Assembly (NCBI RefSeq): GCF_034043515.1
Contig: NZ_CP138214.1
Span: forward strand, 5,215,501 to 5,279,500
From: Pseudomonas sp. MUP55
Lineage (GTDB): Bacteria > Pseudomonadota > Gammaproteobacteria > Pseudomonadales > Pseudomonadaceae
DNA length: 64,000 nt
Reading direction: 5' to 3'
Shown: positions 53,563-64,000 of the stretch, piece after piece
How the letters are laid out: each line of letters begins with the position of its first letter
How positions within the stretch are numbered: position 1 is the first letter of the stretch
Program-made: the position numbers and the translations under genes
Notes under the pieces: generated by a model
What the model saw: only the letters and a program-made list of their open reading frames with translations
What the model was told of the DNA's origin: nothing
Database searches by the model: none

Positions 53563-55011
53563 TCAGTTAAGCGATACACCCAATGCCTTTGCGATTGCTT
53601 CTCCATAAGCGGGATCCGCCTTGTAGAAATGCTGCAACTGGCGCTGGACCACATCACTGGAAACACCGCCCATGGCACCGGCAATGTTGCTGGTAAGCAG
53701 CGCTTTCTGCTCGTCATTCATCAAGCGGAACAGCGCACCGGCGTGGCTGTAGTAGTCGGTGTCTTCGCGATGATCGTAACGATCTGCCGCGCCGCTCAAG
53801 GCCAATGCAGGCTCCGCATACTGTGGCGCCTGTTTTGGCGCATCGGCGTAGCTGTTCGGCTCGTAGTTTGGCGCTGCGCCACCGTTGCTGCCGAATGCCA
53901 TGGAACCGTCACGCTGGTAGCTGTTGACTGGGCTACGTGGGGCGTTCACTGGCAATTGCTGGTGATTGGTGCCAACACGGTAGCGGTGAGCATCTGCGTA
54001 GGCGAAGACACGGCCCTGCAGCATACGGTCTGGCGACAGACCTACACCTGGGACCATGTTGCTTGGGCCGAACGCGGCCTGTTCCACTTCAGCGAAATAG
54101 TTCTGAGGGTTGCGGTTGAGCTCCAGTTCACCCACTTCGATCAGGGGGAACTCCTTCTGCGACCAGGTCTTGGTTACGTCAAACGGGTTCTCGTAATGGG
54201 CGTTCGCCTGGGCCTCGGTCATGATTTGGATGCAAACGCGCCACTTCGGGAAATCACCACGCTCGATTGCACCGAACAAGTCACGCTGGGCATAGTCCGG
54301 GTCGGTACCCGCCAGGCGTGCAGCTTCAGCCGGTGCCAGGTTCTTGATGCCTTGCTTGGTCTTGTAGTGCCACTTCACCCAGTGGCGCTCACCTTTGGCG
54401 TTGATCAGGCTGTAGGTGTGACTGCCGAAGCCGTGCATGTGGCGGTAGCCGTCCGGGATGCCACGGTCCGAAAACAGGATGGTGACCTGGTGCAGCGCCT
54501 CTGGGGAGTGTGACCAGAAGTCCCACATCATCTGCGCACTTTTCAGGTTGCTTTGCGGCAAACGTTTTTGGGTGTGGATGAAGTCCGGAAACTTCAGCGG
54601 GTCGCGGATGAAGAACACAGGCGTGTTGTTGCCGACGATGTCCCAGTTGCCTTCCTCGGTGTAGAACTTAAGGGCGAAACCGCGTGGGTCGCGCTCAGTA
54701 TCAGCCGAACCGCGCTCGCCGCCTACGGTGGAGAACCGCAGGAAAGTCGGCGTTTGCTTACCCACGGACTCGAACAGCTTGGCGCTTGTGTATTGAGTGA
54801 TGTCTTGGGTAACGGTGAACGTACCGTAAGCGCCCGAACCTTTGGCGTGTACGCGACGCTCCGGAATATTTTCGCGGTTGAAGTGAGCAAGCTTCTCGAT
54901 CAGGTGAAAGTCATCGAGCAACAGCGGGCCACGAGGGCCGGCGGAACGGGAATTCTGATTATCCGCAACGGGAGCACCGCTGGCGGTGGTAAGGATTTTA
55001 TTCTGGCTCAT
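53563..55011 (-). CDS. katA: Monofunctional haem catalase
   Basis: 482 residues from ATG 55009-55011 with GAGGAAG 7 bases upstream (a TTG two codons earlier is possible). Clade 3-size catalase: distal His 55 in [14 protein letters not shown], Asn in the NTPVFFIRD region (near 128), and the proximal-Tyr block [23 protein letters not shown] (Tyr near 338). It degrades H2O2 and stands beside the iron-storage gene. The 239 bases up to rplQ hold its promoter, an AT-rich stretch with no clear OxyR site by eye, and the rplQ terminator. Confidence 0.95.
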   Translation of the reverse strand: MSQNKILTTASGAPVADNQNSRSAGPRGPLLLDDFHLIEKLAHFNRENIPERRVHAKGSGAYGTFTVTQDITQYTSAKLFESVGKQTPTFLRFSTVGGERGSADTERDPRGFALKFYTEEGNWDIVGNNTPVFFIRDPLKFPDFIHTQKRLPQSNLKSAQMMWDFWSHSPEALHQVTILFSDRGIPDGYRHMHGFGSHTYSLINAKGERHWVKWHYKTKQGIKNLAPAEAARLAGTDPDYAQRDLFGAIERGDFPKWRVCIQIMTEAQANAHYENPFDVTKTWSQKEFPLIEVGELELNRNPQNYFAEVEQAAFGPSNMVPGVGLSPDRMLQGRVFAYADAHRYRVGTNHQQLPVNAPRSPVNSYQRDGSMAFGSNGGAAPNYEPNSYADAPKQAPQYAEPALALSGAADRYDHREDTDYYSHAGALFRLMNDEQKALLTSNIAGAMGGVSSDVVQRQLQHFYKADPAYGEAIAKALGVSLN

Positions 55012-55205
55012 GCGCAATCTTCCTCAGGTCAGACTTGGAACTGCCGGCTAATCGGCTTGGAGGAAGTATTGACTAACAACATGACACTCACAAATTTATT
55101 AAATTGTGATCTTCAATAGAAAATTACTACCAAGCAAGCCACCTCCCTATGGTGCTTACTGCTTCTTAGGGAAACTAATACATAGCACGCTTTTGTTACG
55201 CGCAC

Positions 55206-55229
55206 AAAAAACCGGGCACTAGGCCCGGT
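55206..55229 (-). terminator. Terminator after rplQ (end of alpha operon)
   Basis: On the minus strand: ACCGGGC, loop CTAGT, GCCCGGT, followed by a T-run; 22 bases beyond the rplQ stop. Confidence 0.93.
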
Positions 55230-55250
55230 TCTTCGTTACAGACTGTCGTC

Positions 55251-55637
55251 TTACTCGGCGCTTACAGCTTCGCCGGCAGTAGCACGATCAACCAACTCGA
55301 CGTACGCCATAGGAGCGTTGTCGCCAGCGCGGAAGCCGCACTTGAGGATGCGCAGGTAGCCACCCTCACGGGTAGCGTAACGCTTACCCAGGTCGTTGAA
55401 GAGCTTACCAACGATAGCTTTCGAACGAGTACGGTCGAAAGCCAGACGGCGGTTAGCCAGGCTGTCTGTCTTAGCCAAAGTGATCAGCGGCTCAGCAACG
55501 CGACGCAGTTCTTTAGCTTTCGGCAGTGTAGTTTTGATCAGCTCGTGCTCGAACAGCGACACCGCCATGTTTTGGAACATGGCCTTGCGGTGCGAGCTGG
55601 TACGGCTCAGGTGACGACCACTTTTACGATGACGCAT
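55251..55637 (-). CDS. rplQ: 50S ribosomal protein L17
   Basis: 128 residues, [25 protein letters not shown] at the N-terminus, full length for the bacterial protein that sits near the exit tunnel. Last gene of the alpha operon, 41 bases after rpoA, ending at a clear terminator. Confidence 0.98.
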
Positions 55638-55678
55638 GGTTCATTCCTTACCAAACTCACGTTCGGTGATTACGACGA

Positions 55679-56680
55679 TCAGGCAGTCGCCTTGTCGTCC
55701 TTCTTAAGACTTGCAGGCGGCCAGTTGTCGAGGCGCATGCCGAGGGACAGACCGCGGGAGGCCAGAACGTCCTTGATTTCAGTCAAGGATTTCTTGCCCA
55801 GGTTCGGAGTCTTCAACAGTTCTACTTCGGTACGCTGAATCAGGTCGCCGATGTAGTAAATGTTTTCCGCCTTAAGGCAGTTAGCCGAACGTACAGTCAG
55901 TTCCAGATCGTCAACCGGGCGAAGCAGGATCGGATCGATCTCGTCTTCCTGCTCGATTACCACTGGTTCGCTGTCACCTTTGAGGTCGACGAACGCAGCC
56001 AACTGCTGTTGCAGAATGGTTGCAGCGCGGCGGATAGCCTCTTCAGGATCCAGGGTACCGTTGGTTTCCAGATCAATAACCAGCTTATCCAGGTTAGTAC
56101 GCTGCTCGACACGGGCGTTTTCCACCACGTATGCGATACGGCGAACCGGGCTGAACGAAGAGTCAAGCTGCAAGCGACCAATGCTGCGGCTTTCGTCTTC
56201 ATCGCTCTGACGCGAGTCGGCCGGTTCATAACCACGACCACGAGCTACGGTGAGCTTCATGTTCAGGGCGCCGTTAGACGCCAGGTTAGCGATTACGTGA
56301 TCGGGGTTAACGATCTCGACATCATGATCCAGCTGAATATCGGCAGCGGTAACCACCCCCGAACCCTTCTTCGACAAGGTCAGCGTAACTTCGTCACGGC
56401 CGTGCAGCTTGATAGCCAGACCTTTAAGGTTCAACAGGATTTCAATTACGTCTTCCTGTACACCTTCGATGGCGCTGTACTCGTGGAGCACACCGTCAAT
56501 CTCGGCCTCGACTACTGCACAGCCGGGCATTGAGGACAACAGGATGCGGCGCAGCGCGTTGCCCAGGGTGTGGCCAAAACCACGCTCGAGAGGCTCGAGA
56601 GTAATTTTGGCGCGGGTTGGACTGACAACCTGCACATCAATGTGGCGGGGTGTCAGGAACTCATTTACCGAAATCTGCAT
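55679..56680 (-). CDS. rpoA: RNA polymerase alpha subunit
   Basis: 333 residues. The N-terminal dimerisation domain ([26 protein letters not shown] at about 32-57) and C-terminal helix-hairpin-helix domain ([45 protein letters not shown], about 263-307) are joined by an acidic linker. The CTD contacts UP elements and activators. Placed between rpsD and rplQ as in all Pseudomonas. Confidence 0.99.
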   Translation of the reverse strand: MQISVNEFLTPRHIDVQVVSPTRAKITLEPLERGFGHTLGNALRRILLSSMPGCAVVEAEIDGVLHEYSAIEGVQEDVIEILLNLKGLAIKLHGRDEVTLTLSKKGSGVVTAADIQLDHDVEIVNPDHVIANLASNGALNMKLTVARGRGYEPADSRQSDEDESRSIGRLQLDSSFSPVRRIAYVVENARVEQRTNLDKLVIDLETNGTLDPEEAIRRAATILQQQLAAFVDLKGDSEPVVIEQEDEIDPILLRPVDDLELTVRSANCLKAENIYYIGDLIQRTEVELLKTPNLGKKSLTEIKDVLASRGLSLGMRLDNWPPASLKKDDKATA

Positions 56681-56702
56681 GGATGCACCTATTTTCTAGC
56701 CC

Positions 56703-57323
56703 TTACTTGGAGTAGAGCTCGACAATCAGGCTTTCGTTGATGTCGGCGGACAGATCACTGCGAGCAGGAACGTTCTTGAAAACGCCCGACTTCTTCTCAG
56801 TGTCTACTTCTACCCATTCTACGCGGCCACGTTGGGCACACAGATCGAGAGCTTGGACAATGCGAAGTTGGTTTTTTGCTTTCTCGCGAACTGCGACCAC
56901 GTCACCAGCACGAACCTGGTAGGACGGAACGTTTACGGTCTGACCGTTAACGCTGATCGACTTGTGCGATACCAGCTGACGGGATTCGGCACGAGTCGAA
57001 CCAAAGCCCATACGGTATACAACGTTGTCCAGACGGCATTCGAGCAGTTGCAGCAGGTTTTCACCGGTTGCACCTTTCTTGCCAGCAGCTTCTTTGTAGT
57101 AGCCGCTGAACTGACGCTCGAGAACGCCGTAGATACGACGGACCTTCTGCTTTTCACGCAGTTGGGTGCCGTAGTCGGACTGGCGACCGCGGCGTTGGCC
57201 GTGGATACCAGGTGCTGCTTCAATGTTGCACTTCGATTCGATCGCGCGCACGCCGCTCTTCAAGAAGAGATCGGTGCCTTCGCGACGAGCGAGTTTGCAT
57301 TTTGGACCAATGTAACGAGCCAT
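56703..57323 (-). CDS. rpsD: 30S ribosomal protein S4
   Basis: 206 residues. [24 protein letters not shown] at the N-terminus and the S4 RNA-binding domain ([26 protein letters not shown], about 98-123). A primary 16S assembly protein and, in E. coli, the translational repressor of this operon. Only two cysteines remain in the N-terminal region, so it is not the zinc-binding form. Confidence 0.99.
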   Translation of the reverse strand: MARYIGPKCKLARREGTDLFLKSGVRAIESKCNIEAAPGIHGQRRGRQSDYGTQLREKQKVRRIYGVLERQFSGYYKEAAGKKGATGENLLQLLECRLDNVVYRMGFGSTRAESRQLVSHKSISVNGQTVNVPSYQVRAGDVVAVREKAKNQLRIVQALDLCAQRGRVEWVEVDTEKKSGVFKNVPARSDLSADINESLIVELYSK

Positions 57324-57341
57324 TCTTTACAATCTCCTGGA

Positions 57342-57731
57342 TTACACGCGGCGCTTCTTCGGCGGACGGCACCCGTTGTGCGGGATTGGCGTCACGTCGG
57401 TGATGCTGGCGATCTTATAGCCACAGCCGTTCAAAGCACGGACAGCAGACTCACGACCTGGACCTGGACCTTTGACGTTAACGTCGAGGTTTTTCAGGCC
57501 GTATTCCAGCGCAGCTTGACCAGCACGCTCAGCAGCTACTTGAGCAGCGAACGGGGTGGACTTGCGGGAACCGCGGAAACCCGAACCACCGGAGGTAGCC
57601 CAAGAAAGCGCGTTACCTTGACGGTCGGTGATGGTCACGATTGTGTTGTTAAAAGATGCATGGATGTGGGCGATGCCATCAACCACTGTCTTTTTAACTT
57701 TTTTACGAGGACGAGCAGCAGGTTTTGCCAT
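57342..57731 (-). CDS. rpsK: 30S ribosomal protein S11
   Basis: 129 residues, with [43 protein letters not shown] and the conserved C-terminus [17 protein letters not shown] ([13 protein letters not shown]). It lines the platform and E site. 30 bases after rpsM. Confidence 0.99.
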   Translation of the reverse strand: MAKPAARPRKKVKKTVVDGIAHIHASFNNTIVTITDRQGNALSWATSGGSGFRGSRKSTPFAAQVAAERAGQAALEYGLKNLDVNVKGPGPGRESAVRALNGCGYKIASITDVTPIPHNGCRPPKKRRV

Positions 57732-57761
57732 GATAATTTTCCTGTCGATTCGCGTGGGCGA

Positions 57762-58118
57762 TTACTTGCGGATCGGCTTACGCGGACCTTTACGGGTACG
57801 CGCGTTAGTCTTGGTACGCTGACCGCGCACTGGAAGACCACGACGATGACGCAGACCACGGTAGCAACCGAGGTCCATCAAACGCTTGATTTTCATGTTG
57901 ATTTCGCGACGCAGGTCACCTTCAGTGGTGAACTTCGCCACTTCGCCACGCAACAGCTCAATCTGCTCGTCGCTCAGATCTTTGATCTTTGCGGCTGGGT
58001 TTACCCCAGTATCTGCGCAAATTTTCTGCGCAGTAGTGCGACCAACACCATAGATGTAGGTCAGCGAGATAACAGTGTGCTTGTTATCTGGAATGTTAAC
58101 GCCTGCAATACGGGCCAT
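57762..58118 (-). CDS. rpsM: 30S ribosomal protein S13
   Basis: 118 residues: [26 protein letters not shown] at the N-terminus, [24 protein letters not shown] at the C-terminus that reaches the tRNA. First gene of the alpha operon; a hairpin 88 bases upstream separates it from rpmJ. Confidence 0.99.
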
Positions 58119-58206
58119 TCAGTGGGACTCCAATTGACAGCTACCTACGCCCCGTAAGCCAAGAAATAGGGCGCGAGATAATATCGCTGTAATAACAAAT
58201 AATCAA

Positions 58207-58230
58207 CCCGGCAGCGCACTAGCTGCCGGG
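58207..58230 (-). terminator. Hairpin between rpmJ and rpsM
   Basis: CCCGGCAGC and GCTGCCGGG, 9 pairs around 6 bases, followed on the minus strand by TTGATTATTTG, a weak T-rich tail. It lies 17 bases after the rpmJ stop and 88 before rpsM, a likely partial terminator or processing site between the spc and alpha operons. Confidence 0.75.
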
Positions 58231-58247
58231 CTTCAAGCGGATCACAC

Positions 58248-58364
58248 TCAGCCTTGGCGCTGTTTGTGACGCGGTTCCGCGCTGCAAATTACTCGAACAA
58301 CACCTTCGCGGCGAATAATCTTGCAGTTGCGGCACAGCTTTTTCACCGATGCACGAACTTTCAT
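58248..58364 (-). CDS. rpmJ: 50S ribosomal protein L36, zinc-binding form
   Basis: 38 residues, [19 protein letters not shown] onward to HKQRQG. Cys 11, Cys 14, Cys 27 and His 33 give the zinc site of the C+ form. A GAGGAG site precedes ATG 58362-58364. It lies 28 bases after secY. The gene is short enough to be missed by length cut-offs. Confidence 0.97.
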
Positions 58365-58392
58365 CACCAACTCCTCGAACCTTATGGGGTAC

Positions 58393-59721
58393 TCAGCGCA
58401 ACATGCCGCTGCCGTAACCCTTCAGGTTGGCTTTCTTCATCAGGGATTCGTACTGGTGCGAAACGAGGTGCGATTGTACTTGGGACATGAAGTCCATCAC
58501 AACCACGACCACGATCAGCAACGAGGTCCCGCCAAGGTAGAACGGAACGTTTGCTGCAACCACCAGGAATTGGGGAAGCAGGCACACGGCCGTCATATAT
58601 AGAGCACCGAACAGGGTCAAACGAGTCAGAACGCCATCAATGTAGCGCGCAGACTGCTCACCTGGACGAATACCCGGAATAAAGGCACCGGACTTCTTCA
58701 GGTTTTCCGCTACGTCTTTCGGATTGAACATCAACGCCGTATAGAAGAAGCAGAAGAAAATAATCCCTGCACTAAACAGCAGAATATTCAACGGCTGACC
58801 AGGAGCGATCGACTGAGAGAGGTCCTGCAGCCAGCCCATATTTTCAGACTGACCAAACCAGGTACCCAACGAAGCCGGAAACAGCAAGATGCTGCTCGCG
58901 AAAATTGCCGGAATAACACCGGCCATATTCACCTTCAGCGGCAAGTGGCTGGTCTGCGCAGCAAAAACCTTACGGCCCTGCTGACGCTTGGCGTAGTGAA
59001 CAGCAATACGACGCTGACCACGCTCAATGAACACCACAAAACCGATAATCGCTACTGCCAGCAAACCGATGGCAACCAGGGCAAAAATGTTGATATCACC
59101 CTGACGTGCAGACTCGAAAGACTGCCCGATTGCTCTCGGAAGACCGGCGACGATACCTGCGAAAATCAACATCGAGATACCGTTACCAACACCACGCTCA
59201 GTAATCTGCTCACCCAGCCACATCATGAACATCGCACCAGCCACAAACGTGGATACCGCGACGAAATGGAAGCCAAAGTCACCAGTGAACGCAACGCCCT
59301 GCCCGGCCAGACCAACGGACATGCCGATAGCTTGAACCAGGGCGAGGACGACAGTGCCGTAGCGGGTGTACTGGCTAATCTTGCGACGGCCAGCTTCACC
59401 TTCCTTCTTCAACTGCTCCAGCTGCGGGCTGACGGCGGTCATCAGTTGCATGATGATCGATGCCGAAATGTACGGCATGATCCCCAGCGCAAAGATGCTC
59501 ATCCGCTCCAGCGCACCGCCGGAAAACATGTTGAACAAGCTAAGAATGGTCCCCTCATTCTGTCGAAACAGGTCTGCGAGTCGGTCCGGGTTGATACCTG
59601 GAACCGGGATGTGTGCGCCTATTCGGTAGACGATAATCGCCAGGAACAGAAAACGCAGACGAGCCCAAAGTTCAGACATACCGCCTTTGCCGAGCGCTGA
59701 GAGAGCACCTTGCTTAGCCAT
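58393..59721 (-). CDS. secY: Preprotein translocase subunit SecY
   Basis: 442 residues, ten membrane helices. Conserved parts: [34 protein letters not shown] (helix 2 region), [15 protein letters not shown], the long loop [23 protein letters not shown] that touches the ribosome, and a C-terminus rich in Lys/Gly. It forms the protein-conducting channel with SecE and SecG. Its start abuts the rplO stop. Confidence 0.99.
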
Positions 59722-60159
59722 TTATTCCTCGAACTTGCCGCCAGCTGCTTCGATAGCCGAACGCGCACCTTTGGTGGCGCCGATTCCCTTGCCGATAGTG
59801 ACAGCGCGAGTCACTTCACCGGACAGCATGATTTTCACACGCTGTACGTTGACGTTGATCACGTTGGCATCTTTCAGGGTCTGCACAGTAACGATGTCGC
59901 CTTCCACTTTAGCCAGCTCGGACAGACGCACTTCTGCGCGGTCCATGGCTTTCAGGGATACGAAACCGAACTTAGGCAGGCGACGATGCAGCGGCTGTTG
60001 ACCGCCTTCAAAGCCTGGAGCGATGGTGCCACCGGAGCGGGAGGTTTGACCTTTGTGGCCACGGCCACCAGTCTTACCCAAACCGCTACCGATACCACGG
60101 CCCGGACGATGCTTTTCGCGACGGGAACCCGGCGCTGGACTCAGATCATTGAGTTTCAT
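59722..60159 (-). CDS. rplO: 50S ribosomal protein L15
   Basis: 145 residues: [38 protein letters not shown] then [18 protein letters not shown]. Early assembly protein; ends one base before secY. Confidence 0.98.
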   Translation of the reverse strand: MKLNDLSPAPGSRREKHRPGRGIGSGLGKTGGRGHKGQTSRSGGTIAPGFEGGQQPLHRRLPKFGFVSLKAMDRAEVRLSELAKVEGDIVTVQTLKDANVINVNVQRVKIMLSGEVTRAVTIGKGIGATKGARSAIEAAGGKFEE

Positions 60160-60162
60160 CGA

Positions 60163-60339
60163 TTAACCCTCTACACGCAGCATGTAGTAAGCCTTGTTGA
60201 TCATCCCGCGATTCTCGGGAGTATCCTGGACTTCTACAGTGTGACCGATGCGACGCAGACCCAGACCTTTAACGCACAATTTGTGGTTAGGGATGCGGCC
60301 GGTCATGCTTTTGATCAGCGTTACTTTAACGGTAGCCAT
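60163..60339 (-). CDS. rpmD: 50S ribosomal protein L30
   Basis: 58 residues (ATG 60337-60339 to TAA 60163-60165): [20 protein letters not shown], then [33 protein letters not shown]. It sits between rpsE (2 bases) and rplO (3 bases), the standard spc order. Short enough to be missed by length cut-offs. Confidence 0.97.
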
Positions 60340-60341
60340 GA

Positions 60342-60842
60342 TCAGAAGATCTCCTTGACAGTCAAGCCGCGCTTGGCAGCAATGGACTCAGGAGATTGCA
60401 TAGCTTTCAAACCCTTGAAAGTGGCGTGAACCACGTTTACCGGGTTAGTCGAGCCGTAGCACTTGGCCAGAACGTTCTGAACGCCAGCAACTTCGAGGAC
60501 AGCACGCATAGCGCCGCCAGCGATGATACCGGTACCTTCAGAAGCAGGCTGCATGTACACCTTCGAAGCGCCATGGGCGGACTTCATTGCGTACTGCAGA
60601 GTGGTGCCGTTCAGATCAACTTGGATCATGTTGCGACGAGCAGCTTCCATTGCCTTCTGGATCGCGGCAGGCACTTCACGTGACTTGCCACGGCCGAAGC
60701 CAACACGCCCTTTACCATCACCAACCACGGTCAACGCGGTGAAAGTGAAGATACGGCCGCCCTTAACGGTTTTGGCTACGCGGTTAACTTGAACCAGCTT
60801 CTCAATGTAGCCTTCGTCGCGCTTTTGGTCGTTATTTGACAT
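60342..60842 (-). CDS. rpsE: 30S ribosomal protein S5
   Basis: 166 residues. The S5 double-stranded RNA-binding part ([45 protein letters not shown], about 13-57) and C-terminal beta-alpha domain are complete. Contributes to decoding accuracy and the mRNA entry. Confidence 0.99.
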
Positions 60843-60845
60843 AAC

Positions 60846-61196
60846 TTAGAACTCCAGCCCAGCTTCACGAGCAGCATCAGCCAGCGCTTTAACGCGGCCG
60901 TGGTACTTGAAGCCAGAGCGGTCGAAAGCCACTTGCGAGACGCCCACGGCCTTAGCACGTGTAGCGACCAGCTGGCCAACCTTTGTGGCCGCGTCGATGT
61001 TGCCAGTGGCACCATCACGCAGTTCTTTATCCAAAGTCGAGGCGCTTGCCAGGACTTTGTTGCCGTCGGCCGAGATGACCTGGGCGTAGATATGCTGCGA
61101 CGAGCGGTACACGCAGAGACGCACGACTTCGAGTTCGTGCATTTTCAGGCGTGCTTTGCGAGCGCGACGCAGTCGAGTAACTTTTTTGTCGGTCAT
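60846..61196 (-). CDS. rplR: 50S ribosomal protein L18
   Basis: 116 residues: basic N-terminus ([19 protein letters not shown]), then [14 protein letters not shown], and C-terminal [26 protein letters not shown]. Binds 5S rRNA with L5. Confidence 0.99.
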   Translation of the reverse strand: MTDKKVTRLRRARKARLKMHELEVVRLCVYRSSQHIYAQVISADGNKVLASASTLDKELRDGATGNIDAATKVGQLVATRAKAVGVSQVAFDRSGFKYHGRVKALADAAREAGLEF

Positions 61197-61206
61197 TTGC
61201 TATGCC

Positions 61207-61740
61207 CTACTTCTTCTTGGCTTCTTTACGACGGACGACTTCGTCCGCGTAGCGCACACCTTTGCCTTTGTACGGCTCTGGTGGACGGAAGTCGCGGATC
61301 TCAGCGGCCACCTGACCTACCAGCTGCTTATCGATGCCCTTGATCAGGATATCGGTTTGGCTAGGGGTCTCAGCGGTGATGCCTTCCGGCAGTTCGTAAT
61401 CCACTGGGTGCGAGAAGCCAAGGGCAAGGTTCAGAACCGTGCCTTTTGCTTGCGCTTTGTAACCAACACCGACCAGCTGGAGCTTACGCTCGAAGCCTTG
61501 GCTTACGCCTTGGACCATGTTGTTTACCAACGCACGCGTGGTACCGGCCATTGCGCGAGTTTGTTGATCGCCATTGCGAGCAGCGAAACGCAGCTCACCA
61601 GCTTCTTCAACGATCTCAACGGACGAATGGATGTTCAGTTCAAGAGTGCCCTTGGCACCCTTCACCGAAAGCTGTTGGCCTGCGAATTTGACTTCGACAC
61701 CGGCTGGCAGCTTAACGGGGTTCTTAGCGACGCGAGACAT
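61207..61740 (-). CDS. rplF: 50S ribosomal protein L6
   Basis: 177 residues: [18 protein letters not shown] at the start, the two repeated folds, and [29 protein letters not shown] at the end, which lies near the factor-binding site. Confidence 0.99.
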   Translation of the reverse strand: MSRVAKNPVKLPAGVEVKFAGQQLSVKGAKGTLELNIHSSVEIVEEAGELRFAARNGDQQTRAMAGTTRALVNNMVQGVSQGFERKLQLVGVGYKAQAKGTVLNLALGFSHPVDYELPEGITAETPSQTDILIKGIDKQLVGQVAAEIRDFRPPEPYKGKGVRYADEVVRRKEAKKK

Positions 61741-61752
61741 GCTTATCCCCCC

Positions 61753-62145
61753 TTAGAACACAGTGCAAAGAACTTCGCCGCCGACACCGGCAGCGCGCGC
61801 AGCACGATCCGTCATCACACCTTTGTTGGTGGAGACGATAGACACGCCCAGACCGCCACGAACTTTCGGCAGATCTTCAGCGGACTTGTACTGACGCAGG
61901 CCTGGACGGCTAACGCGCTTCACTTCCTCGATGACCGAACGGCCTTCGAAGTACTTCAGCTCGATGGACAGCAACGGCTTGATTTCGCTGCTGATCTGAT
62001 AACCCGCAATGTAGCCTTCGTCTTTCAGGACTTTGGCAACAGCTACCTTCAACTTGGAAGATGGCATGCTTACGACGGACTTTTCAGCCATCTGGGCATT
62101 ACGGATACGAGTTAGCATGTCCGCTAACGGGTCCTGCATACTCAT
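61753..62145 (-). CDS. rpsH: 30S ribosomal protein S8
   Basis: 130 residues: [22 protein letters not shown], with the C-terminal [26 protein letters not shown]. In E. coli it is the translational repressor of the spc operon. Unusually far (209 bases) from rpsN upstream. Confidence 0.99.
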   Translation of the reverse strand: MSMQDPLADMLTRIRNAQMAEKSVVSMPSSKLKVAVAKVLKDEGYIAGYQISSEIKPLLSIELKYFEGRSVIEEVKRVSRPGLRQYKSAEDLPKVRGGLGVSIVSTNKGVMTDRAARAAGVGGEVLCTVF

Positions 62146-62267
62146 GGGCTAGACGCTCCTAATACACAAAAAATTAGCCTTGCGGCTACATATGTCACCG
62201 AGAATCTCCGAGCATAAAAAACACGGGCTCAGGCGAGCCGCGTATTTTAGACACACTCCGGAAATGA

Positions 62268-62291
62268 AACAAGCCCCAAAAGGGGCTTGTT
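62268..62291. terminator. Hairpin in the wide rpsN-rpsH gap
   Basis: AACAAGCCCC, loop AAAA, GGGGCTTGTT: ten pairs. On the minus strand it stands 63 bases after the rpsN stop and is followed by TCATTTCCGG, so there is only a weak T signal. It may attenuate, or it may be a processing site. The remaining 146 bases before rpsH show no coding frame. Confidence 0.6.
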
Positions 62292-62354
62292 CCAGATTCA
62301 AGGTCACCGGCGGTCAGTATCTTGCGATACCAACCGCCTTGACGCTGAAAGTGC

Positions 62355-62660
62355 TTACCAGCTGGCTTTAACCAGACCTGGTACGTCACCACGCATTGCC
62401 GCTTCACGCAGTTTGTTACGGCCGAGGCCGAACTTGCGATAAACGCCGTGTGGACGACCGGTCAGGCGGCAGCGGTTACGCATGCGCGAGGCGCTTGCGT
62501 CACGTGGCTGCTTCTGCAGAGCAACTGTAGCTTCCCAACGCGCTTCTGGACTTGCGTTCAGATCAACGATGATTGCTTTCAGTGCTGCACGCTTCTTGGC
62601 GTACTTGGCAACCGTGAGCTGACGCTTCAGCTCGCGGTTTTTCATGCTCATCTTGGCCAT
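62355..62660 (-). CDS. rpsN: 30S ribosomal protein S14, zinc-free form
   Basis: 101 residues from ATG 62658-62660 ([20 protein letters not shown]). Only one cysteine ([22 protein letters not shown]), so it is the long form without zinc, which is expected for Pseudomonas. 13 bases after rplE. Confidence 0.98.
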   Translation of the reverse strand: MAKMSMKNRELKRQLTVAKYAKKRAALKAIIVDLNASPEARWEATVALQKQPRDASASRMRNRCRLTGRPHGVYRKFGLGRNKLREAAMRGDVPGLVKASW

Positions 62661-62673
62661 GGTCCTACTCCAA

Positions 62674-63213
62674 TCAGTTGCGGAACGGGAATTTGAAAGC
62701 ACGCAACAGGGCGCGACCTTCATCATCGTTCTTGGCAGTGGTGGTCAGGGTGATGTCCAGACCGCGGAGAGCATCGATCTTGTCGTAGTCGATTTCCGGG
62801 AAGATGATCTGCTCTTTCACGCCCATGCTGTAGTTACCACGACCATCGAAGGACTTGGCATTCAGGCCGCGGAAGTCGCGAACCCGAGGCAGGGAGATCG
62901 ACAGCAGACGATCCAGGAATTCGTACATACGCTCACGGCGCAGAGTCACTTTGACGCCGATCGGCCAGCCTTCGCGGACTTTAAAGCCAGCGATGGATTT
63001 CCGAGCGTAAGTCACAACGACTTTTTGACCGGTGATCTTTTCCAGGTCAGCAACAGCGTGCTCGATGACTTTTTTGTCACCGACCGCTTCGCCCAAACCC
63101 ATGTTCAGGGTGATTTTGGTAACGCGTGGAACTTCCATCACGTTCGAAAGCTTAAGTTCTTCCTTAAGTTTCGGTGCGATTTCTTTCCAGTAAATCTCTT
63201 TTAGTCGTGCCAT
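62674..63213 (-). CDS. rplE: 50S ribosomal protein L5
   Basis: 179 residues: [20 protein letters not shown], then [21 protein letters not shown] and [34 protein letters not shown]. Binds 5S rRNA. 20 bases after rplX. Confidence 0.99.
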   Translation of the reverse strand: MARLKEIYWKEIAPKLKEELKLSNVMEVPRVTKITLNMGLGEAVGDKKVIEHAVADLEKITGQKVVVTYARKSIAGFKVREGWPIGVKVTLRRERMYEFLDRLLSISLPRVRDFRGLNAKSFDGRGNYSMGVKEQIIFPEIDYDKIDALRGLDITLTTTAKNDDEGRALLRAFKFPFRN

Positions 63214-63233
63214 GGTCTTCTACCTAGCAGTGT

Positions 63234-63548
63234 TCAAGCATCAACCGCTTTTTGGGTCGACTTGAAGACACGAATTTTCTTGCCATCTTCTACTTTGAAA
63301 CCAACGCGGTCAGCCTTGTTGGTTTCGCCGTTGAAAATGGCGACGTTAGAAGCGTCCAGCGGAGCTTCTTTTTCGACGATACCGCCCTGCACGCCCGACA
63401 TCGGGTTAGGCTTGGTATGACGCTTGACCAGGTTCAGACCGCCGATAACCAGACGGTTATTAGCGAGAACCTTAAGCACCTTACCGCGCTTACCTTTGTC
63501 TTTGCCGGCGATCACGATGATCTCGTCGTCACGACGAATCTTTTGCAT
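63234..63548 (-). CDS. rplX: 50S ribosomal protein L24
   Basis: 104 residues: [26 protein letters not shown] is the KOW motif, followed by [26 protein letters not shown]. An assembly initiator. Confidence 0.99.
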   Translation of the reverse strand: MQKIRRDDEIIVIAGKDKGKRGKVLKVLANNRLVIGGLNLVKRHTKPNPMSGVQGGIVEKEAPLDASNVAIFNGETNKADRVGFKVEDGKKIRVFKSTQKAVDA

Positions 63549-63559
63549 GTCGGATCTCC

Positions 63560-63928
63560 TTACAGCACTTCTGGGGCGAGCGAGACGATCTTCATGAACT
63601 TCTCAGTACGAAGTTCACGGGTCACTGGCCCAAAGATACGGGTGCCGATAGGCTCTTGCTTGTTGTTCAGAAGAACAGCAGCGTTGCCATCAAAGCGGAT
63701 AATGGAGCCATCAGCACGACGTACGCCGTGACGAGTGCGGACTACAACAGCAGTCATCACTTGGCCTTTTTTCACTTTACCGCGAGGAATTGCTTCCTTG
63801 ACAGTAACCTTGATGATGTCACCGATACCAGCGTAACGACGATGGGAGCCACCCAGCACCTTGATGCACATAACGCGGCGAGCGCCGCTGTTATCGGCCA
63901 CATCGAGCATGGATTGAGTCTGAATCAT
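63560..63928 (-). CDS. rplN: 50S ribosomal protein L14
   Basis: 122 residues: [58 protein letters not shown], and [26 protein letters not shown]. Its surface contacts the small subunit. 11 bases before rplX. Confidence 0.99.
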   Translation of the reverse strand: MIQTQSMLDVADNSGARRVMCIKVLGGSHRRYAGIGDIIKVTVKEAIPRGKVKKGQVMTAVVVRTRHGVRRADGSIIRFDGNAAVLLNNKQEPIGTRIFGPVTRELRTEKFMKIVSLAPEVL

Positions 63929-63951
63929 ATAATTTCTCCGACCCCTAGTCC

Positions 63952-64000
63952 TTAGACTTCCACAGCGCGTTCGAGAACATCAACCAATGCCCAAGACTTG
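63952..64000 (-). CDS. rpsQ: 30S ribosomal protein S17, C-terminal end (partial)
   Basis: The visible minus-strand frame reads [15 protein letters not shown] then TAA (63952-63954), the known end of S17. It lies 23 bases before rplN, the standard order. The rest is outside the window. Confidence 0.93.
   Translation of the reverse strand, partial: KSWALVDVLERAVEV

Overview
The window is a stretch of Pseudomonas chromosome, most likely from the P. fluorescens group. Four things point there: gene order that follows P. aeruginosa blocks (ispA-dxs, nrdR-ribD-ribE-ribBA-ribH-nusB-thiL, the zinc ABC operon next to oprG, and ssb-MFS-uvrA-ftnA-katA-rplQ-rpoA); GC-rich codon use; many REP/REPIN palindromes of the types known from P. 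fluorescens genomes; and a biosynthetic island that matches, by gene order, what I remember of the gvg (4-formylaminooxyvinylglycine) cluster of P. fluorescens WH6. No rRNA, tRNA, prophage, insertion sequence or CRISPR array was seen.

Region by region. 1-2.5 kb holds the isoprenoid genes ispA (partial) and dxs. 2.6-5.9 kb holds a vitamin B12 receptor facing a cobalamin-binding protein. 5.8-12.9 kb carries riboflavin genes with nusB, thiL and nrdR, plus an unrelated periplasmic solute-binding gene where pgpA is expected. 13-15.7 kb has a lipoprotein, a methyltransferase, the thioredoxin-fold chaperedoxin CnoX and a small unknown. 15.7-19 kb is a zinc ABC import operon behind a Zur-like operator, followed by the OmpW-family porin oprG. 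19.9-20.2 kb has no intact gene; it holds two near-identical REPINs separated by a decayed piece of oprG. 20.2-36.4 kb is a sugar-nucleotide reductase, the giant helicase Lhr, an MscS channel, a four-gene operon (DUF72, EEP phosphatase, ClsB, UPF0104), and miscellaneous enzymes and regulators.

36.4-47.8 kb is the most interesting part. A MocR-type regulator diverges from an eleven-gene cluster: SGNH hydrolase, 27-residue basic peptide, haem-oxygenase-like diiron oxygenase, amidinotransferase, LysE exporter, NodU/TobZ-type carbamoyltransferase, 47-residue membrane peptide, class III aminotransferase, formyltransferase and two more LysE exporters. This set suits synthesis and export of a small non-proteinogenic amino acid with an N-O bond, a formyl group and possibly a transient carbamate. 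In this genome the amidinotransferase has been reduced, in frame, to its first and last residues (50 codons).

47.8-55 kb carries ssb and an MFS gene, then uvrA behind a LexA-like box, a haem-less ferritin and a catalase. 55.2-64 kb is the alpha and spc ribosomal protein operons on the minus strand (rplQ back to a partial rpsQ), with hairpins separating rpmJ from rpsM and rpsN from rpsH.

Gene symbols gvgA-gvgK rest on gene order and my memory of the WH6 cluster; the protein family calls stand without them.
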